The position numbers and the translations under genes are program-made. 64,000 bases of DNA from Leptolyngbya sp. BC1307 (GTDB lineage: Bacteria; Cyanobacteriota; Cyanobacteriia; Phormidesmidales; Phormidesmidaceae), in assembly GCF_002286735.1 (NCBI RefSeq), contig NZ_NRTA01000015.1, positions 34,906-98,905 of the forward strand, given 5' to 3'. A model generated the notes under the pieces. It was given only the letters and a program-made list of their open reading frames with translations, searched no databases and was not told the DNA's origin. Of the stretch, positions 35,389 to 45,383 are shown piece by piece; position 1 is the stretch's first letter; each line of letters starts with the position of its first letter.

Positions 35389-36093
35389 ATGTCTTCTGCG
35401 TCTAGCACTGATTCTTCACAGCTCAATCTTCAACCTAACAACGACAGCGCTAATGCCGTAGCGAAAAAGCTTGATGCAGACGAAACTGCCGGTCAGGTTA
35501 TAGCCCCTTGGCGATCGCCCCTCGCTAGAGCCATTCACCGCAATCGCGCCCAGCCCTTTTCTCGCTATTTCCAGCTAGCGACCGTCCGCCCGGACGGTAC
35601 GCCCGCTAACCGTACGGTGGTGTTTCGCGGGTTTTGGGCCGACAGCAATCAGCTGATGATGATTGGCGATCGCCGCAGCGAAAAAATTGAGCAAATTGCA
35701 GAGAACCCGGCGGCTGAAGCCTGCTGGTACTTTGCCAAAACCCGCGAGCAGTTCCGGCTGTGCGGCCAGCTTACGGTGGTCACGGCTGACACCGCCCACA
35801 CTGGCCTGGTCGATGCCCATCAGCGCCTCTGGCAGCAAATTTCAGACAGCGCCAGAGCACAGTTTTGCTGGCCTTACCCCAAAGCTCCCCGCGCTGACGA
35901 TCAGGACTTTAGCCCGCCGTCGCCCGATGAACAAATGCCGCCTCCGCAGTTTTGCCTGCTGCTGCTAGCGGTTGACAGCGTCGATCACCTAGAGCTGCGA
36001 GGCGAGCCGCAAAACCGCCATCTTTATACCAAGACAGCATCATCTGCCCAAGGAAACAGTCAGCAGTGGCAAGTGACCGCCGTCAATCCCTAA
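35389..36093 (+). CDS. Pyridoxamine 5'-phosphate oxidase-related FMN flavoprotein (Npun_F5749 type)
   Basis: A 234-residue PPOX-fold protein. After a disordered Ser/Asn-rich N-terminus (~40 residues) come APWRSPLARAIHRNRAQPFSRYFQLATV, NRTVVFRGFW, GDRRSEKIEQIAENP and RLCGQLTVV, typical FMN-binding elements; WQVTAVNP closes it. I recall the cyanobacterial family name Npun_F5749. True vitamin B6 oxidase lacks none of these folds but has a different C-terminus, so the substrate stays open. The start is ATG at 35389. Confidence 0.82.
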   Translation: MSSASSTDSSQLNLQPNNDSANAVAKKLDADETAGQVIAPWRSPLARAIHRNRAQPFSRYFQLATVRPDGTPANRTVVFRGFWADSNQLMMIGDRRSEKIEQIAENPAAEACWYFAKTREQFRLCGQLTVVTADTAHTGLVDAHQRLWQQISDSARAQFCWPYPKAPRADDQDFSPPSPDEQMPPPQFCLLLLAVDSVDHLELRGEPQNRHLYTKTASSAQGNSQQWQVTAVNP

Positions 36094-36196
36094 TTCATAA
36101 AGTAAAAGGGGTAAAAACAAGCAGGCTGGGAAAAGGCTAAAAAGTGAAACAGTCGTTTGTTGACCGGTTTATATCAGAGGTAACTAGACTGCGATC

Positions 36197-37000
36197 CTAA
36201 ATACCTGCACCTCCCAAGAATTCCTGAATGGCTCTATCTTCTATACGACAGCACTGCTCAGGATCACAGTTTTCTGACTGGAGGGCTCGCAGGAGTAGCG
36301 CCGACTGATCTGATCGCCCCGTGCCCGCCGCGACCAACTGCCTGACATCTGCCACTTGCGCAGGAACGGCTGAGCGAAGCTGCGATAGCTCGTTTTCTAA
36401 CGCATCGATCCGATCTACCAGCGCCCGAATGGCCATCGCCTCTGAGTCTGGCAGTCTGCCGTGCTCCAAAGGCTCTACTCGCTCGCCCGAACGATAGACA
36501 ATCCGTCCGGGTACGCCCACCACGGTGCAGTCAGACGGCACTTCTCGCAGCACGACAGAGCCTGCTCCAATGCGCACATCATTACCAATTTGAATATTGC
36601 CTAATATTTTGGCCCCAGCCCCGACAATCACCCCTGTGCCTAGCGTCGGGTGACGTTTGCCGGTTTCTTTGCCGGTACCGCCGAGGGTGACCCCCTGATA
36701 GATTAGCGCCAGATCCCCAATGATGGCTGTCTCGCCAATCACAACGCCCATGCCATGGTCAATAAATACGCCGCAGCCAATGGTCGCCCCCGGGTGAATT
36801 TCGATGCCGGTTAGCGCCCGGGCCAGGTGAGAGAGCAGCCGGGGCACAAAAGGAATGCCCAGATGCCATAGCCAGTGCGCGACCCGGTGCAGCACCAGTG
36901 CCTGAAATCCCGGGTAGAGCAGCGCTACTTCTAGCCAGTTACGGGCAGCAGGATCCCGCTCAAAAATGATCCGAAAGTCTTTGGCAAGGGCTTTGAACAC
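36197..37000 (-). CDS. cysE: Serine O-acetyltransferase
   Basis: The first step of cysteine synthesis: acetyl-CoA plus serine to O-acetylserine. The start is GTG. The N-terminal helical part includes DPAARNWLEVALLYPGFQAL, and the left-handed beta-helix shows GIEIHPGATIGCGVFIDHGMGVVIGETAIIG and GRIGAGS-type hexapeptide repeats (IGNDVRIGAGSVV). An extra ~90 residues follow the usual SAT core. They contain a helix (VDRIDALENELSQLRSA) and a cysteine-rich end (CDPEQCCRIED) not found in E. coli CysE. Confidence 0.93.
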   Translation of the reverse strand: MFKALAKDFRIIFERDPAARNWLEVALLYPGFQALVLHRVAHWLWHLGIPFVPRLLSHLARALTGIEIHPGATIGCGVFIDHGMGVVIGETAIIGDLALIYQGVTLGGTGKETGKRHPTLGTGVIVGAGAKILGNIQIGNDVRIGAGSVVLREVPSDCTVVGVPGRIVYRSGERVEPLEHGRLPDSEAMAIRALVDRIDALENELSQLRSAVPAQVADVRQLVAAGTGRSDQSALLLRALQSENCDPEQCCRIEDRAIQEFLGGAGI

Positions 37001-37141
37001 GGTGCAGTTTCCTATGGAGATGCAGTTTTAGAGATGCGTTAGCCAAAACTATCTTAGCGCCTGAGTAATTCGCTTCCAACCCCCTTTCTGCCCCCCGTAG
37101 AGGCTCAGAAGGGTGAGGCAAACCGATCCTCTAGGCGGATT

Positions 37142-37666
37142 TTATCGGCGGCTATTACCTGAGGGCGTGGGCTCAGAGATGCGCAGGGTGTAGTTGAGGC
37201 GATCGCCCCGGCTAAAGCTGCCCACCCAAATGCGATAGGTACCCTTCGGCCAGTCGCTGTAGTCCACAGCGGCATCAAGCTGATTGTGGCCAGGGTTATC
37301 ATTGCAGTCAATGCCCTGTGGCCCCTGTATCAGTAGGGTGGTGTCGCCGCCGCTCTCAACGGCTACTTGCAAGCGCCGAGCAGGGTTGCTTAACACTAGT
37401 GTGTGATTGGGTTCTGCCGATCCGTATCCCAAGCACAGTCGGCGACGGCGATCGCGCCCGGCTAGCGCAGTCAGGCTGTAGTCTCCGGCAGTAACGCCCC
37501 GCACCTGAGCAGTACCCTCGCTCAACGTAATCGGTTCAGCATTTTCTTGAGCGATCGCTGGTAGAACGAATATCCACGCTGCGATGGGTATAGTGCTGAG
37601 TCTGACCAGTCTACGCAGCGGCAGCGATCGCCGGTTTGTCCAGGGAATTTTTTGGGTAAGGGGCAT
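37142..37666 (-). CDS. Secreted protein of unknown function
   Basis: A 174-residue protein with a basic N-terminus (residues 1-22) and a signal peptide ending near AIAQEN (residue ~38). The mature part is beta-rich: ITLSEGTAQVRGVTAGDYSLTALAG, LVLSNPARRLQVAVESGGDTTLLIQGPQGIDCNDN, WPKGTYRIWVGSFSRGDRLNYTLRISEP. The last two blocks resemble pre-peptidase-C-type beta-sandwich domains (PPC), which help secretion. No catalytic domain follows. It lies just ahead of cysE with 140 bases between. Confidence 0.68.
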   Translation of the reverse strand: MPLTQKIPWTNRRSLPLRRLVRLSTIPIAAWIFVLPAIAQENAEPITLSEGTAQVRGVTAGDYSLTALAGRDRRRRLCLGYGSAEPNHTLVLSNPARRLQVAVESGGDTTLLIQGPQGIDCNDNPGHNQLDAAVDYSDWPKGTYRIWVGSFSRGDRLNYTLRISEPTPSGNSRR

Positions 37667-37719
37667 GGGTTGAGTGACTCCACATTCAGGTAACTTCTTC
37701 AGGTAACATTCGTTGCTTT

Positions 37720-39273
37720 TTAGCCGATTCCCAGCCGGATTGCCAGGCTCGGCGTCAGCGGCAGTAGTACCAGCAGCATCAGCAATAGCGCTAGCAGGGC
37801 TAGGGCCGCTCTCGCATCATCTGGTTCGGTGAGGTCGTCTTGGCAGGGGCGCTCGGGCTGACGCTGTAAAAAAACAATCAGCACCGCCCAATACAGTGCC
37901 AAAGGGTTAAATAACCCGATGACAGCGAGCAGCACCAGCGTCACCACCGTTGCCCGCACCAATGTTTTGCGACCGTAGATGGCCTGTACGACCCGTCCGC
38001 CGTCAAGCTGACCGGCAGGCATCACGTTAATAGCAGTAATGATTAGGCCAATCCACCCCATAATCATCAGCGGATGCACATCGACCAGAGTGGACTGAAG
38101 GGCGTCGCCTAAGACAGCTCGGGCCAGGGTGCCGACCAGAATAGAGCCCTGAAAAAACGTGGCCGGTAGCTGAAACAGACTGCCCGGATGGGAGAGCACC
38201 AAACCCAACAGTAAAAATATAAAGGACACGATTCCCCCCGCTGCTGGGCCAGCAAAGGCCACATCAAAAAGCACCGTGCGGTTGGGCAAAATAGATTCAA
38301 ATCGCATCAAAGAGCCAAAGGCCCCCAGTTGCCAGGCTGGCAAGAAAAAGGGCGGGCTGATTTTTACATTCAGGCGGTTTGCTAGCAGCCGGTGACCCAG
38401 TTCGTGAGCGCCCAGCACCGCTGCTATCCCCAGCGCAATTGGCAGGGCTTCGGAAAGCCGCTCAGGGCTCTGGAAGATATCAAACCCCTGCAAGATACTG
38501 GCGGTCTCCAGGCTGGTGGCTAGCGTGGCGATCGCCAAGGCCACTGCCAAAATCCTCTGAGTGAGAGAGGTGGGTTTGGGATCATTCTGGCTGGGCAGCA
38601 CAATCACAACGGGCTTATTGTCAGGGTCTGCTAGTAAAAAAGAACGGTAGCGATCGCCCAGCTTTTCTGTCAGCTTCTGACTCAGTACTTGCGCCGCCTG
38701 ATCGGACTGTCCGCGCAAATTTCCTTTAAAGATAGCGCCCTCTTGATACGGCACCGTCTTGGTTCTAAAAAAGGTGTCAATACCAAAAATCCCTTCGATC
38801 ACTGCCAGGTCTTCTGCGGGTATGGGCGTTAGCGCATCCTCATCTGCCTCATCAGTCTTGCCGCTAGCTTCAGGTGGAGCAGACTCGCTAGCCGGTTCAC
38901 TGACGGACTCGCTAGACTCGCTGGCCTTTGTCGTCTCGTCGGTATCTGCGATCGCTGCTGAGGAGCCCGTCGGCTCACTCGCTTCGTTCATCAGCGTGGC
39001 GGCTCGCTTAGCTGCCAACGGATCTTTGGCCGTCGCCCGCAGCCGTCTACCCAGATAAATGTAAGCGCCCGCCGAAGCCACTACTAGCAGCAATATCCCG
39101 GCCAGATTGAGATAGATGCCCGCTGCCGAAAACCCAAAGAACAGCAGCCACGGCCCCATCAGCACGACCGTCTGCAACCAGGCTAAGATGCCGGGTTCAC
39201 CGTAGGGCTTAGCCTGTAAAAAGCCCCAGGTTAGGATGCCGACAGCCGTGAGTAAAAGTAAAGTTGTGATCAT
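37720..39273 (-). CDS. Site-2 protease family intramembrane metalloprotease (EGY-like)
   Basis: A 517-residue membrane protease of the M50 family. The N-terminus has two or three helices, then an acidic Ser/Glu-rich linker (about residues 95-150) and a soluble domain (PAEDLAVIEGIFGIDTFFRTKTVPYQEGAIFKG in parts). The zinc motif is in GAHELGHRLLANRL and the third ligand in NVMPAGQLDGGRV. About eight helices surround these. The layout matches cyanobacterial and plastid EGY proteins. It probably cleaves membrane-bound regulators such as anti-sigma factors; the substrate is unknown. Confidence 0.9.
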   Translation of the reverse strand: MITTLLLLTAVGILTWGFLQAKPYGEPGILAWLQTVVLMGPWLLFFGFSAAGIYLNLAGILLLVVASAGAYIYLGRRLRATAKDPLAAKRAATLMNEASEPTGSSAAIADTDETTKASESSESVSEPASESAPPEASGKTDEADEDALTPIPAEDLAVIEGIFGIDTFFRTKTVPYQEGAIFKGNLRGQSDQAAQVLSQKLTEKLGDRYRSFLLADPDNKPVVIVLPSQNDPKPTSLTQRILAVALAIATLATSLETASILQGFDIFQSPERLSEALPIALGIAAVLGAHELGHRLLANRLNVKISPPFFLPAWQLGAFGSLMRFESILPNRTVLFDVAFAGPAAGGIVSFIFLLLGLVLSHPGSLFQLPATFFQGSILVGTLARAVLGDALQSTLVDVHPLMIMGWIGLIITAINVMPAGQLDGGRVVQAIYGRKTLVRATVVTLVLLAVIGLFNPLALYWAVLIVFLQRQPERPCQDDLTEPDDARAALALLALLLMLLVLLPLTPSLAIRLGIG

Positions 39274-39466
39274 AAAACGGTTGCTGTGGCAGTCCGGCCC
39301 GCCACCCGCGACGAGTCATGAGCCACAGTCTGAAGTAAACAGTCTGAAGGTAAGGCTGATATAAGCTATCTATCTATTTTAATGGAGGACGGAGAGGCTC
39401 TGTTGCCGCCCCATGTTTTTGGCTGCCAGGCTCCCTATAAAGTGAGCTTCTCAGCCAAGGATCTCA

Positions 39467-39498
39467 AACAGGGACAGAGAGCAACAGGGACAGAGAGC
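39467..39498. repeat. 16-base tandem duplication ahead of the pentapeptide gene
   Basis: Two identical units AACAGGGACAGAGAGC at 39467-39482 and 39483-39498, 38 bases before the ATG of the pentapeptide membrane protein. It lies where promoter or leader elements are expected. Confidence 0.85.
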
Positions 39499-39535
39499 TT
39501 TCCGGTAAACTGGCTTCTAAGCAATACGAGCCCTT

Positions 39536-40984
39536 ATGGTCAAACCTTCTGAGTCTGCTTCTGCCGCCGACGATTTCGAAAACGATCCGTCTATCAGCGA
39601 GTCCCCTATCACCGGCTTTGCTCAGAACCGGAATTCTGCTGACCGGCGGACAGTCAGCCAGACCTCCTCACCTGACGCCGGATCACCCATCAGCTATAAC
39701 GAGTCTTTTACCGTCGATTACAATCCGGATCCTGAACTCCAGGCTGACAATGGTGATGGAGCCACCTACTTCTCGCCGGGCGATCAATCCTCCCGCCCCA
39801 ACTACCTTCCAAAAACTGAAGAGAGTGGGCTACAGCAGCCCCAAGAGCGTTACCGACGCCAGCCAGCGATCAATCCTATTGAGGTCGCTAAAGCGCCTGT
39901 GAGTGTGGTGGCGATCGCCGGTGCCATTGTCGTCATCATCGGCTTCACCCTGGACAGCATTTGGCTCACCCTGGCGGGTTCTATCGTTGCCTTTGTCGTG
40001 TCTCTGCGGCTGCTAACACCTACCTGCCAAGAAGCGCTCAGCGATCTCACTCAGCAGCAGCGCGCGCTGTTTGTCGCCATTCCCAGTCTGCTATTAGGCA
40101 TGATTGGGCTAGTGTATACCAGCGGTATTGGTCGCCTCATTGCTCGCTGGGGCAGCGGCTTGCGCTGGGATATTATCAGTGCGCTGGGTGATTTTTTGGG
40201 CGCGATCGGTCAGATATTTATCGCTATTATCGCCGTTTACGTGGCCTGGCGACAGTACATCATCTCCCGCGACCTCACCGTTCAGCAAAACCTGATCACC
40301 CAGCAGCAAACCATCGACTCTTACTTTCAAGGCATTTCAGAACTGGTACTAGATGATGAAGGACTGCTAGAAGACTGGCCGCAAGAGCGAGTCATCGCTG
40401 AAGCCAGAACCGCTGCCATTCTCAGCAGCGTTGACGCCGATGGCAAGGCCAAAGTGCTGCGCTTTCTCTCTCGTTCTAAACTGCTGACGCCTCTAGCCCG
40501 CGATCAGCGCCTGGGTCGCCCAATTCTCGATGGATTAGGCGGCTATGCTGAAGACCGTGCCCGCGGCACCCGCGTGATCGATCTAGGCGTAATGCTGGCC
40601 GCGAGTTGTCTGGCAGATACCGACCTGCGCTGGTTGGATTTGAGCGAATCCAACTTAATCCGCGCCGACCTGAAAGGTTGTGACCTGGTGCGAACCAACT
40701 TCTCCCGCGCCATCCTCTGCGATGCCAATCTCACCGATACCGACATTATGGGCGTGCGCTTCTTTTACGGCGACATTCAGACCGCTACGCCCCGCACCCG
40801 GCAAGATCAGCCCAACTACACGACTGGTGAATTCACTGGCACCGTGATTGAAGGCGCTGACTTTACCAACGTGCAGCGGCTCTCTGAAGTGCAGCGGTGC
40901 TACTGCTGCACATGGGGCGGCAGCAAAACCCGAGAGACCGTTCCTGGCGGCTGCGAAGACTTACCCAATCAGCTAGGGCGCTGA
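39536..40984 (+). CDS. Pentapeptide-repeat membrane protein
   Basis: A 482-residue protein. Residues 1-120 are disordered (Ser, Asp, Asn, Pro). Four hydrophobic segments follow (about 125-245: VVAIAGAIVVIIGF, IWLTLAGSIVAFVVSL, ALFVAIPSLLLGMIGLVY, FLGAIGQIFIAIIAVYVAW), then a helical cytosolic part (IDSYFQGISELVLDDEGL) and a short run of pentapeptide repeats (TDLRWLDLSESNLIRADLKG, CDLVRTNFSRAILCDANL). A Cys-rich end (RCYCCTWGG) closes it. The ISELVLD plus pentapeptide layout is common in cyanobacterial membrane proteins of unknown role. Confidence 0.83.
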   Translation: MVKPSESASAADDFENDPSISESPITGFAQNRNSADRRTVSQTSSPDAGSPISYNESFTVDYNPDPELQADNGDGATYFSPGDQSSRPNYLPKTEESGLQQPQERYRRQPAINPIEVAKAPVSVVAIAGAIVVIIGFTLDSIWLTLAGSIVAFVVSLRLLTPTCQEALSDLTQQQRALFVAIPSLLLGMIGLVYTSGIGRLIARWGSGLRWDIISALGDFLGAIGQIFIAIIAVYVAWRQYIISRDLTVQQNLITQQQTIDSYFQGISELVLDDEGLLEDWPQERVIAEARTAAILSSVDADGKAKVLRFLSRSKLLTPLARDQRLGRPILDGLGGYAEDRARGTRVIDLGVMLAASCLADTDLRWLDLSESNLIRADLKGCDLVRTNFSRAILCDANLTDTDIMGVRFFYGDIQTATPRTRQDQPNYTTGEFTGTVIEGADFTNVQRLSEVQRCYCCTWGGSKTRETVPGGCEDLPNQLGR

Positions 40985-41132
40985 TGCTCCCTCTTTAAAG
41001 ATCCCGACAACTCAGCGTCGAAGAAAAAGAAGATTTGATACAGCGGCCCATGAAACGGCCTTTTAGGCACAGGTTTATCGCAACGATTGGGTAAATTTGA
41101 TTAGACGATGCTCGCATAGCTTCAGCCATACC

Positions 41133-41186
41133 CTCTGAGCCATTTGCTCTCTCTGAGCCATTTGCCCTCTCTGAGCCAGTTGTCTG
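41133..41186. repeat. 18-base tandem repeat, three copies
   Basis: Units at 41133-41150, 41151-41168 and 41169-41186 share CTCTGAGCCATTTG with small changes in the third. They are in the 259-base gap between the pentapeptide gene and hpsL. Confidence 0.85.
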
Positions 41187-41243
41187 AACCAGCTGCCATC
41201 GTCGCTCTGTTCCTACCGCCCTAACACTCTCTGCTTTAGAACT

Positions 41244-43019
41244 ATGGTTTCACGATCCTCCGGAAAGCGCTCTATCAAGCAGTCTCTCCGACAGTCTAAA
41301 AAGCGATCCAAGGGGAAAGAGCAGCGGGTTGGAAATCGAGCGCAGGCGGCTGCCAAAGGTCGCCAGCAGCCGGGTGCCGCTGCCAGTAGTGTCGCGATCG
41401 CTGCCACCGGCAATGAAAAATCCCTCAGTCCTCGGCAGAAGCTGATTTTAGAGCGTGAGGCAGCAGCGCGTCGTCAGCAGACGGTGACTTATGCCGCGCT
41501 GGTAACCTTCGGCTCTACCTTTATTGGTTTGCTGACTGGGCTGCTGGTCGATCCGATTCTGGGGGTCGCTGTAGGGAGCGCTCTGACCTGTTTGCTACTC
41601 TCATTTAAGTTTCAGCGGCTAGCACTGTACGCCTTTATCATCTATGTGCCTTTTGCTGGGACGGTAACCTACGCGCTGGGCGGCAATCCGATTTTACAAA
41701 TTGCTAAAGATGTCTTTTATATCCCCGCGCTGATTGGCCTCTATCAGTTTTGTCGTAAAAATCGCCTGCCCATTATCTTGCCAAAGGCAATTAAACCACC
41801 GCTAGTCTTTCTCCTGATCGTGGTGTCTATGACTATAGTAGTGACCAACCTACCCGATCAGATTGGGCAGGTTGACGGTAGGTTCCCAATGCTGATGGCC
41901 CTTTGGGGAGCCAAGATTTTCTTTGGCTATGTTCCCCTAGTTGCCTGCATCTATTATCTAATCCGTAACAAGGAAGACCTGGTCTTTATTCTGCGGCTAC
42001 AGATAATCTTAGTGCTAGTTGCCTGCGGTTTAGGACTCATTCAGTACCTGATGCTAAAAACGGGTGCCTGCCCAGGCACTACCGGTACAGGCGGGGAGCT
42101 GTTTCGCGCTTCGCTAGATGCTCGCTGCTTTGTTGGCGGCTCACTGCTCTATTCGCCGGATCAAGGGCAGATTCGACTACCTGGCACGTTTGTTGCCCCC
42201 TGGCAGTGGGGCTGGTTCCTGATATCAGCTGCTTTCTTTAGCTTTGGCACGACCTTTAGCGATAAGTCGGCTTTCTGGCGGCTGGTTGGTCTAATCTCAC
42301 TGGTCGCGGTCATGGTGATGGCTGTGGTCTCCGGTCAACGAATTGCTTTAGTGGTGGTGCCTATTTCTATTGTGACCTTGACGGTGATGACGGGGCAGGT
42401 GGCTAACCTGAAGCGATTTATTCCTATTGGTGTGATCTTAGGCCTGAGCTTGTCTTATCTGGTGACTAATAACCCGGCAATGATTGCTACGCGAACAGCT
42501 AGTCTGCAGTCACGGTGGAACGCTTCTCCACCACAGGCGTTTATCGCAGGGCAGTTCGACGATGTTTGGCAAAAGCAAAAAGGCATCTTTGGCCATGGGG
42601 TCGGCCGGGCGACCAACTCTGCTCGTACATTTGGTGACACTGCGTTAATCGAGACCTACCATCCCAAGCTGATCTATGAGATTGGCCCCATTGGTCTGTT
42701 TGCTGTGCTGGCTGTCTACACCGCCTTGACAATCGCGACTTTTAAGATCTACCGCAGCACCCGTGATAAAAATCTTCGCAGCTACGCTGCTTCTATGTGG
42801 GTGTTTATCTTATTTATCAGCTACTTCCCGTATTACTACCCTTTAGATGTTGACCCGGTCGGTGTTTACTACTGGCTGGCGGCTGGCATCATTCTCAAAA
42901 TTCCAGAGCTGGAGCGGCAGGAGCAAGAAAAACTGGCGCTCGAATCTCCGGAGACTGTCAACGAATTGCCTAAATCGGGTCGCCGCAAGCGTCTGAAGAA
43001 GCAGCCAACCTTCGTCTGA
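41244..43019 (+). CDS. hpsL: HpsL-like O-antigen ligase/polymerase-type membrane protein
   Basis: A 591-residue membrane protein with a long basic N-terminus (about 75 residues, Lys/Arg/Gln) and ten or more helices. YALGGNPILQIAKDVFYIPALIG, DARCFVGGSLLYSPDQGQIRLPGTFVAPWQWGW and GHGVGRATNSARTFG (Wzy_C-type loop) match what I recall of HpsL, the hormogonium polysaccharide protein of Nostoc. It likely polymerises or ligates polysaccharide units at the membrane. It heads a plus-strand run with two glycosyltransferases. The gene symbol is from memory of the family. Confidence 0.75.
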   Translation: MVSRSSGKRSIKQSLRQSKKRSKGKEQRVGNRAQAAAKGRQQPGAAASSVAIAATGNEKSLSPRQKLILEREAAARRQQTVTYAALVTFGSTFIGLLTGLLVDPILGVAVGSALTCLLLSFKFQRLALYAFIIYVPFAGTVTYALGGNPILQIAKDVFYIPALIGLYQFCRKNRLPIILPKAIKPPLVFLLIVVSMTIVVTNLPDQIGQVDGRFPMLMALWGAKIFFGYVPLVACIYYLIRNKEDLVFILRLQIILVLVACGLGLIQYLMLKTGACPGTTGTGGELFRASLDARCFVGGSLLYSPDQGQIRLPGTFVAPWQWGWFLISAAFFSFGTTFSDKSAFWRLVGLISLVAVMVMAVVSGQRIALVVVPISIVTLTVMTGQVANLKRFIPIGVILGLSLSYLVTNNPAMIATRTASLQSRWNASPPQAFIAGQFDDVWQKQKGIFGHGVGRATNSARTFGDTALIETYHPKLIYEIGPIGLFAVLAVYTALTIATFKIYRSTRDKNLRSYAASMWVFILFISYFPYYYPLDVDPVGVYYWLAAGIILKIPELERQEQEKLALESPETVNELPKSGRRKRLKKQPTFV

Positions 43020-43087
43020 AGACCACCTGCTTACCTACATGCTCCCTTGTCTAATGCCATTTCTTTAGCCTGTATGACGGCTTTACT

Positions 43088-44071
43088 ATGACTTCTTCTG
43101 CTGCTTGGCCCCTGATCTCGGTGGTAATTCCTACCTATGGGCGCGAGGGCGTGCTGTGTGACACGCTGAAGAGCGTGCTAGCGCAAACCTATGCGAACTA
43201 CGAAGTGATTGTCGTTGACCAAACTCAGCGTCACGAACCGACCACCCAAGCTTTTTTAGACCAGCTGGTCGCGGACGAAAAAATTCAGCTGTATACCGTC
43301 ACTTGGGCTAGCTTGCCTGCCGCTCGCAACTATGCCATTGAGCGGGCTAGTGGCAGCATTTTTCTATTTTTAGATGATGATGTAGAGCTGCCAGAGGGCT
43401 TTTTGGAGGCTCATGCTACAGGCTTTGAGGGCAGACCCGAGGTCGGCGCAGTCGCAGGCCGCGTCTTTGACCGGATGAAGCTATCGGAGGCTAAAGATCT
43501 GGCGATTGAGATGCTGCCGCCGGAGGCGATGGACCCAGGGATTGCCTGGTATCACATCGACCTGGTGCATACGGTCAAGCCGCAGCGAGTTCTGACGGCC
43601 CGGGGCTGCAATATGTCTTTTCGGCGCTCGGTATTTGAGCAGTATGGGCTGCGGTTTGATGAGCGCTTTCGCGGTAGCGCGGTGCGGGAGGAGTCGGATT
43701 TTTGCCTGAGGGTGCGTAAGACCGGCATGATCATTTGGTATGAGCCGGCGGCCCATCTGGTGCATTTGGGTGAGGAGACGGGGGGCTGCCACGATATCAG
43801 TACGCGATCGCTCGAATACCAGATGACCTTCTACCACAATCATTTCTTAATGGCGCTGAAAAATCTGACGCCGGGGCAGCTGCTGCGGCTATCGGCGAAC
43901 CTGTTTGACTGTCACGTTTTGGGCAATCCGCCCTGCAATAAAAGCGGCTCGCCGATCAAGGTGCTCAGCCGCTTTGGGTTTTACCTGCTGGGCTTTCTCA
44001 AAGCCTGCTGGACCCTGCTCAAGCCGACGGGCCGCGATGGCCGACTCTTTAGCCAGCCGCCCTCGGCGTAG
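43088..44071 (+). CDS. hpsN: Glycosyltransferase family 2 (HpsN-like)
   Basis: A 327-residue GT-A fold transferase. SVVIPTYGREGVLCDTLKSVL is the nucleotide-sugar-binding start, FLFLDDDVELP holds the DXD metal motif, and GCNMSFRRSVF and REESDFCLRVRK (acceptor/catalytic ED region) follow. It should add a sugar to the polysaccharide made with the HpsL-like protein 68 bases upstream. The hpsN name rests on order and pattern. Confidence 0.75.
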   Translation: MTSSAAWPLISVVIPTYGREGVLCDTLKSVLAQTYANYEVIVVDQTQRHEPTTQAFLDQLVADEKIQLYTVTWASLPAARNYAIERASGSIFLFLDDDVELPEGFLEAHATGFEGRPEVGAVAGRVFDRMKLSEAKDLAIEMLPPEAMDPGIAWYHIDLVHTVKPQRVLTARGCNMSFRRSVFEQYGLRFDERFRGSAVREESDFCLRVRKTGMIIWYEPAAHLVHLGEETGGCHDISTRSLEYQMTFYHNHFLMALKNLTPGQLLRLSANLFDCHVLGNPPCNKSGSPIKVLSRFGFYLLGFLKACWTLLKPTGRDGRLFSQPPSA

Positions 44072-44110
44072 CGCCTGCCCCTATTTTGCACTACTGGTAA
44101 AGCTGCCCTA

Positions 44111-45289
44111 ATGAAGATCCTTGTTGCCAGCCACACCTACATTGTCGATCTCAACTGTGAAAAGCTGCGATCGCTCACTCAAATCCGCCCAGATATAGAA
44201 GTGACGGTGGTCGTCCCCAAGCGCTGGAACCCGGGCGGCGTACAGAGTCGCAAAATTGAGACCCAGCCCCGGCAAGAGGGTCGTTTTCGGGTAGTGCCGA
44301 TCTCCAACTTTAGCCAAAACAACCAGGGGCTGCTCAGCTTCGGGGCTGGTATCATCCCGCTGCTGCGGCAGTTTCGGCCCGATGTGATTCAGGTAGAGCA
44401 GGGGGCAAAAGCGCTCGGCTATGCCGAACTAATCACGCTTAACCGGGCCCTGGGGCTCAAAGCCAAAAACGTCTTTTTTACCTGGTGGAATTTGCCCTAC
44501 GAGGTGAAGTTTCCGCTCTCCCTGTTAGAAAGCTACAACCTGCGCCATACCGATGGCCTGGTGGTGGGCAATCAGGATGGGGCTGACATCTTGTGTGAGC
44601 ACGGCTACCATGGGCCTGCCTGTGTCATGCCGCAGCTCGGGGTTGATGAAAGGATTTTTTGCCCCGAGCCTCAGCCGGATCTGGCCGCTGAGCAGGGAAT
44701 TGCCCCAGACGAATTTGTCATCGGCTTTGTCGGTCGCTTTGTAGAAGAGAAGGGATTGCTGACGCTGTTTCAGGCGCTGGGTAAACTGCAGGGCAGTCAG
44801 AACAATCGCCCGTGGAAGCTATTGCTACTGGGTCGGGGGCCGTTGAAAACCAGACTGCAAGCGTTAGCGGCTGAACTGGGTATAGGCGATCGCATTCTCT
44901 GGATAGAAAGTGTCCCCCATGCCGATGTGCCTCGCTACATCAATCTGATGGACTGCTTGATTTTGCCTTCAGAAACCACCTATCAGTTTAAAACGCTGTC
45001 GGCTGCAGGCTGGAAAGAGCAGTTTGGCCATGTGCTGATTGAGGCAATGGCTTGTAAGGTGCCTGTTGTCGGCTCAGACTCGGGCGAAATTCCCCATGTG
45101 ATTAAGACCGACGGGCTGGTTTTTCCCGAAGGCGATGCGGCTGCCCTGTCTGAAAAAATCGCTACCCTGCTCAACCATCCTGACCAGCAGCAGACCCTGG
45201 CTGAACAAGGCTACTGCCGGGCAATGGCCGAATACACTAACCGCGCGCTGGCCAAACGAATGCTCAGTTTTTACGAAACCCTGTTCTGA
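44111..45289 (+). CDS. hpsO: Glycosyltransferase family 4 (HpsO-like)
   Basis: A 392-residue GT-B transferase. The N-terminal domain begins MKILVASHTYIVDLNCEK. The GT1/GT4 C-terminal domain has VIGFVGRFVEEKGLLTLFQAL, LLLGRGPLK and the nucleotide-binding EQFGHVLIEAMACKVPVVGSDSGEIPHVI (Glu motif E-x7-E). It starts 39 bases after hpsN. It belongs to the same polysaccharide route; donor and acceptor sugars are unknown. The gene name is recalled from the hormogonium polysaccharide set. Confidence 0.75.
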   Translation: MKILVASHTYIVDLNCEKLRSLTQIRPDIEVTVVVPKRWNPGGVQSRKIETQPRQEGRFRVVPISNFSQNNQGLLSFGAGIIPLLRQFRPDVIQVEQGAKALGYAELITLNRALGLKAKNVFFTWWNLPYEVKFPLSLLESYNLRHTDGLVVGNQDGADILCEHGYHGPACVMPQLGVDERIFCPEPQPDLAAEQGIAPDEFVIGFVGRFVEEKGLLTLFQALGKLQGSQNNRPWKLLLLGRGPLKTRLQALAAELGIGDRILWIESVPHADVPRYINLMDCLILPSETTYQFKTLSAAGWKEQFGHVLIEAMACKVPVVGSDSGEIPHVIKTDGLVFPEGDAAALSEKIATLLNHPDQQQTLAEQGYCRAMAEYTNRALAKRMLSFYETLF

Positions 45290-45383
45290 TACAGAGTTCT
45301 GATACAGACTTTTCTCGCCGTAGGGTTAAGCAAATTTCCTGAAAGTCCGCCACCCAGCAAAATCTACCGATCAAAAGCGGGAA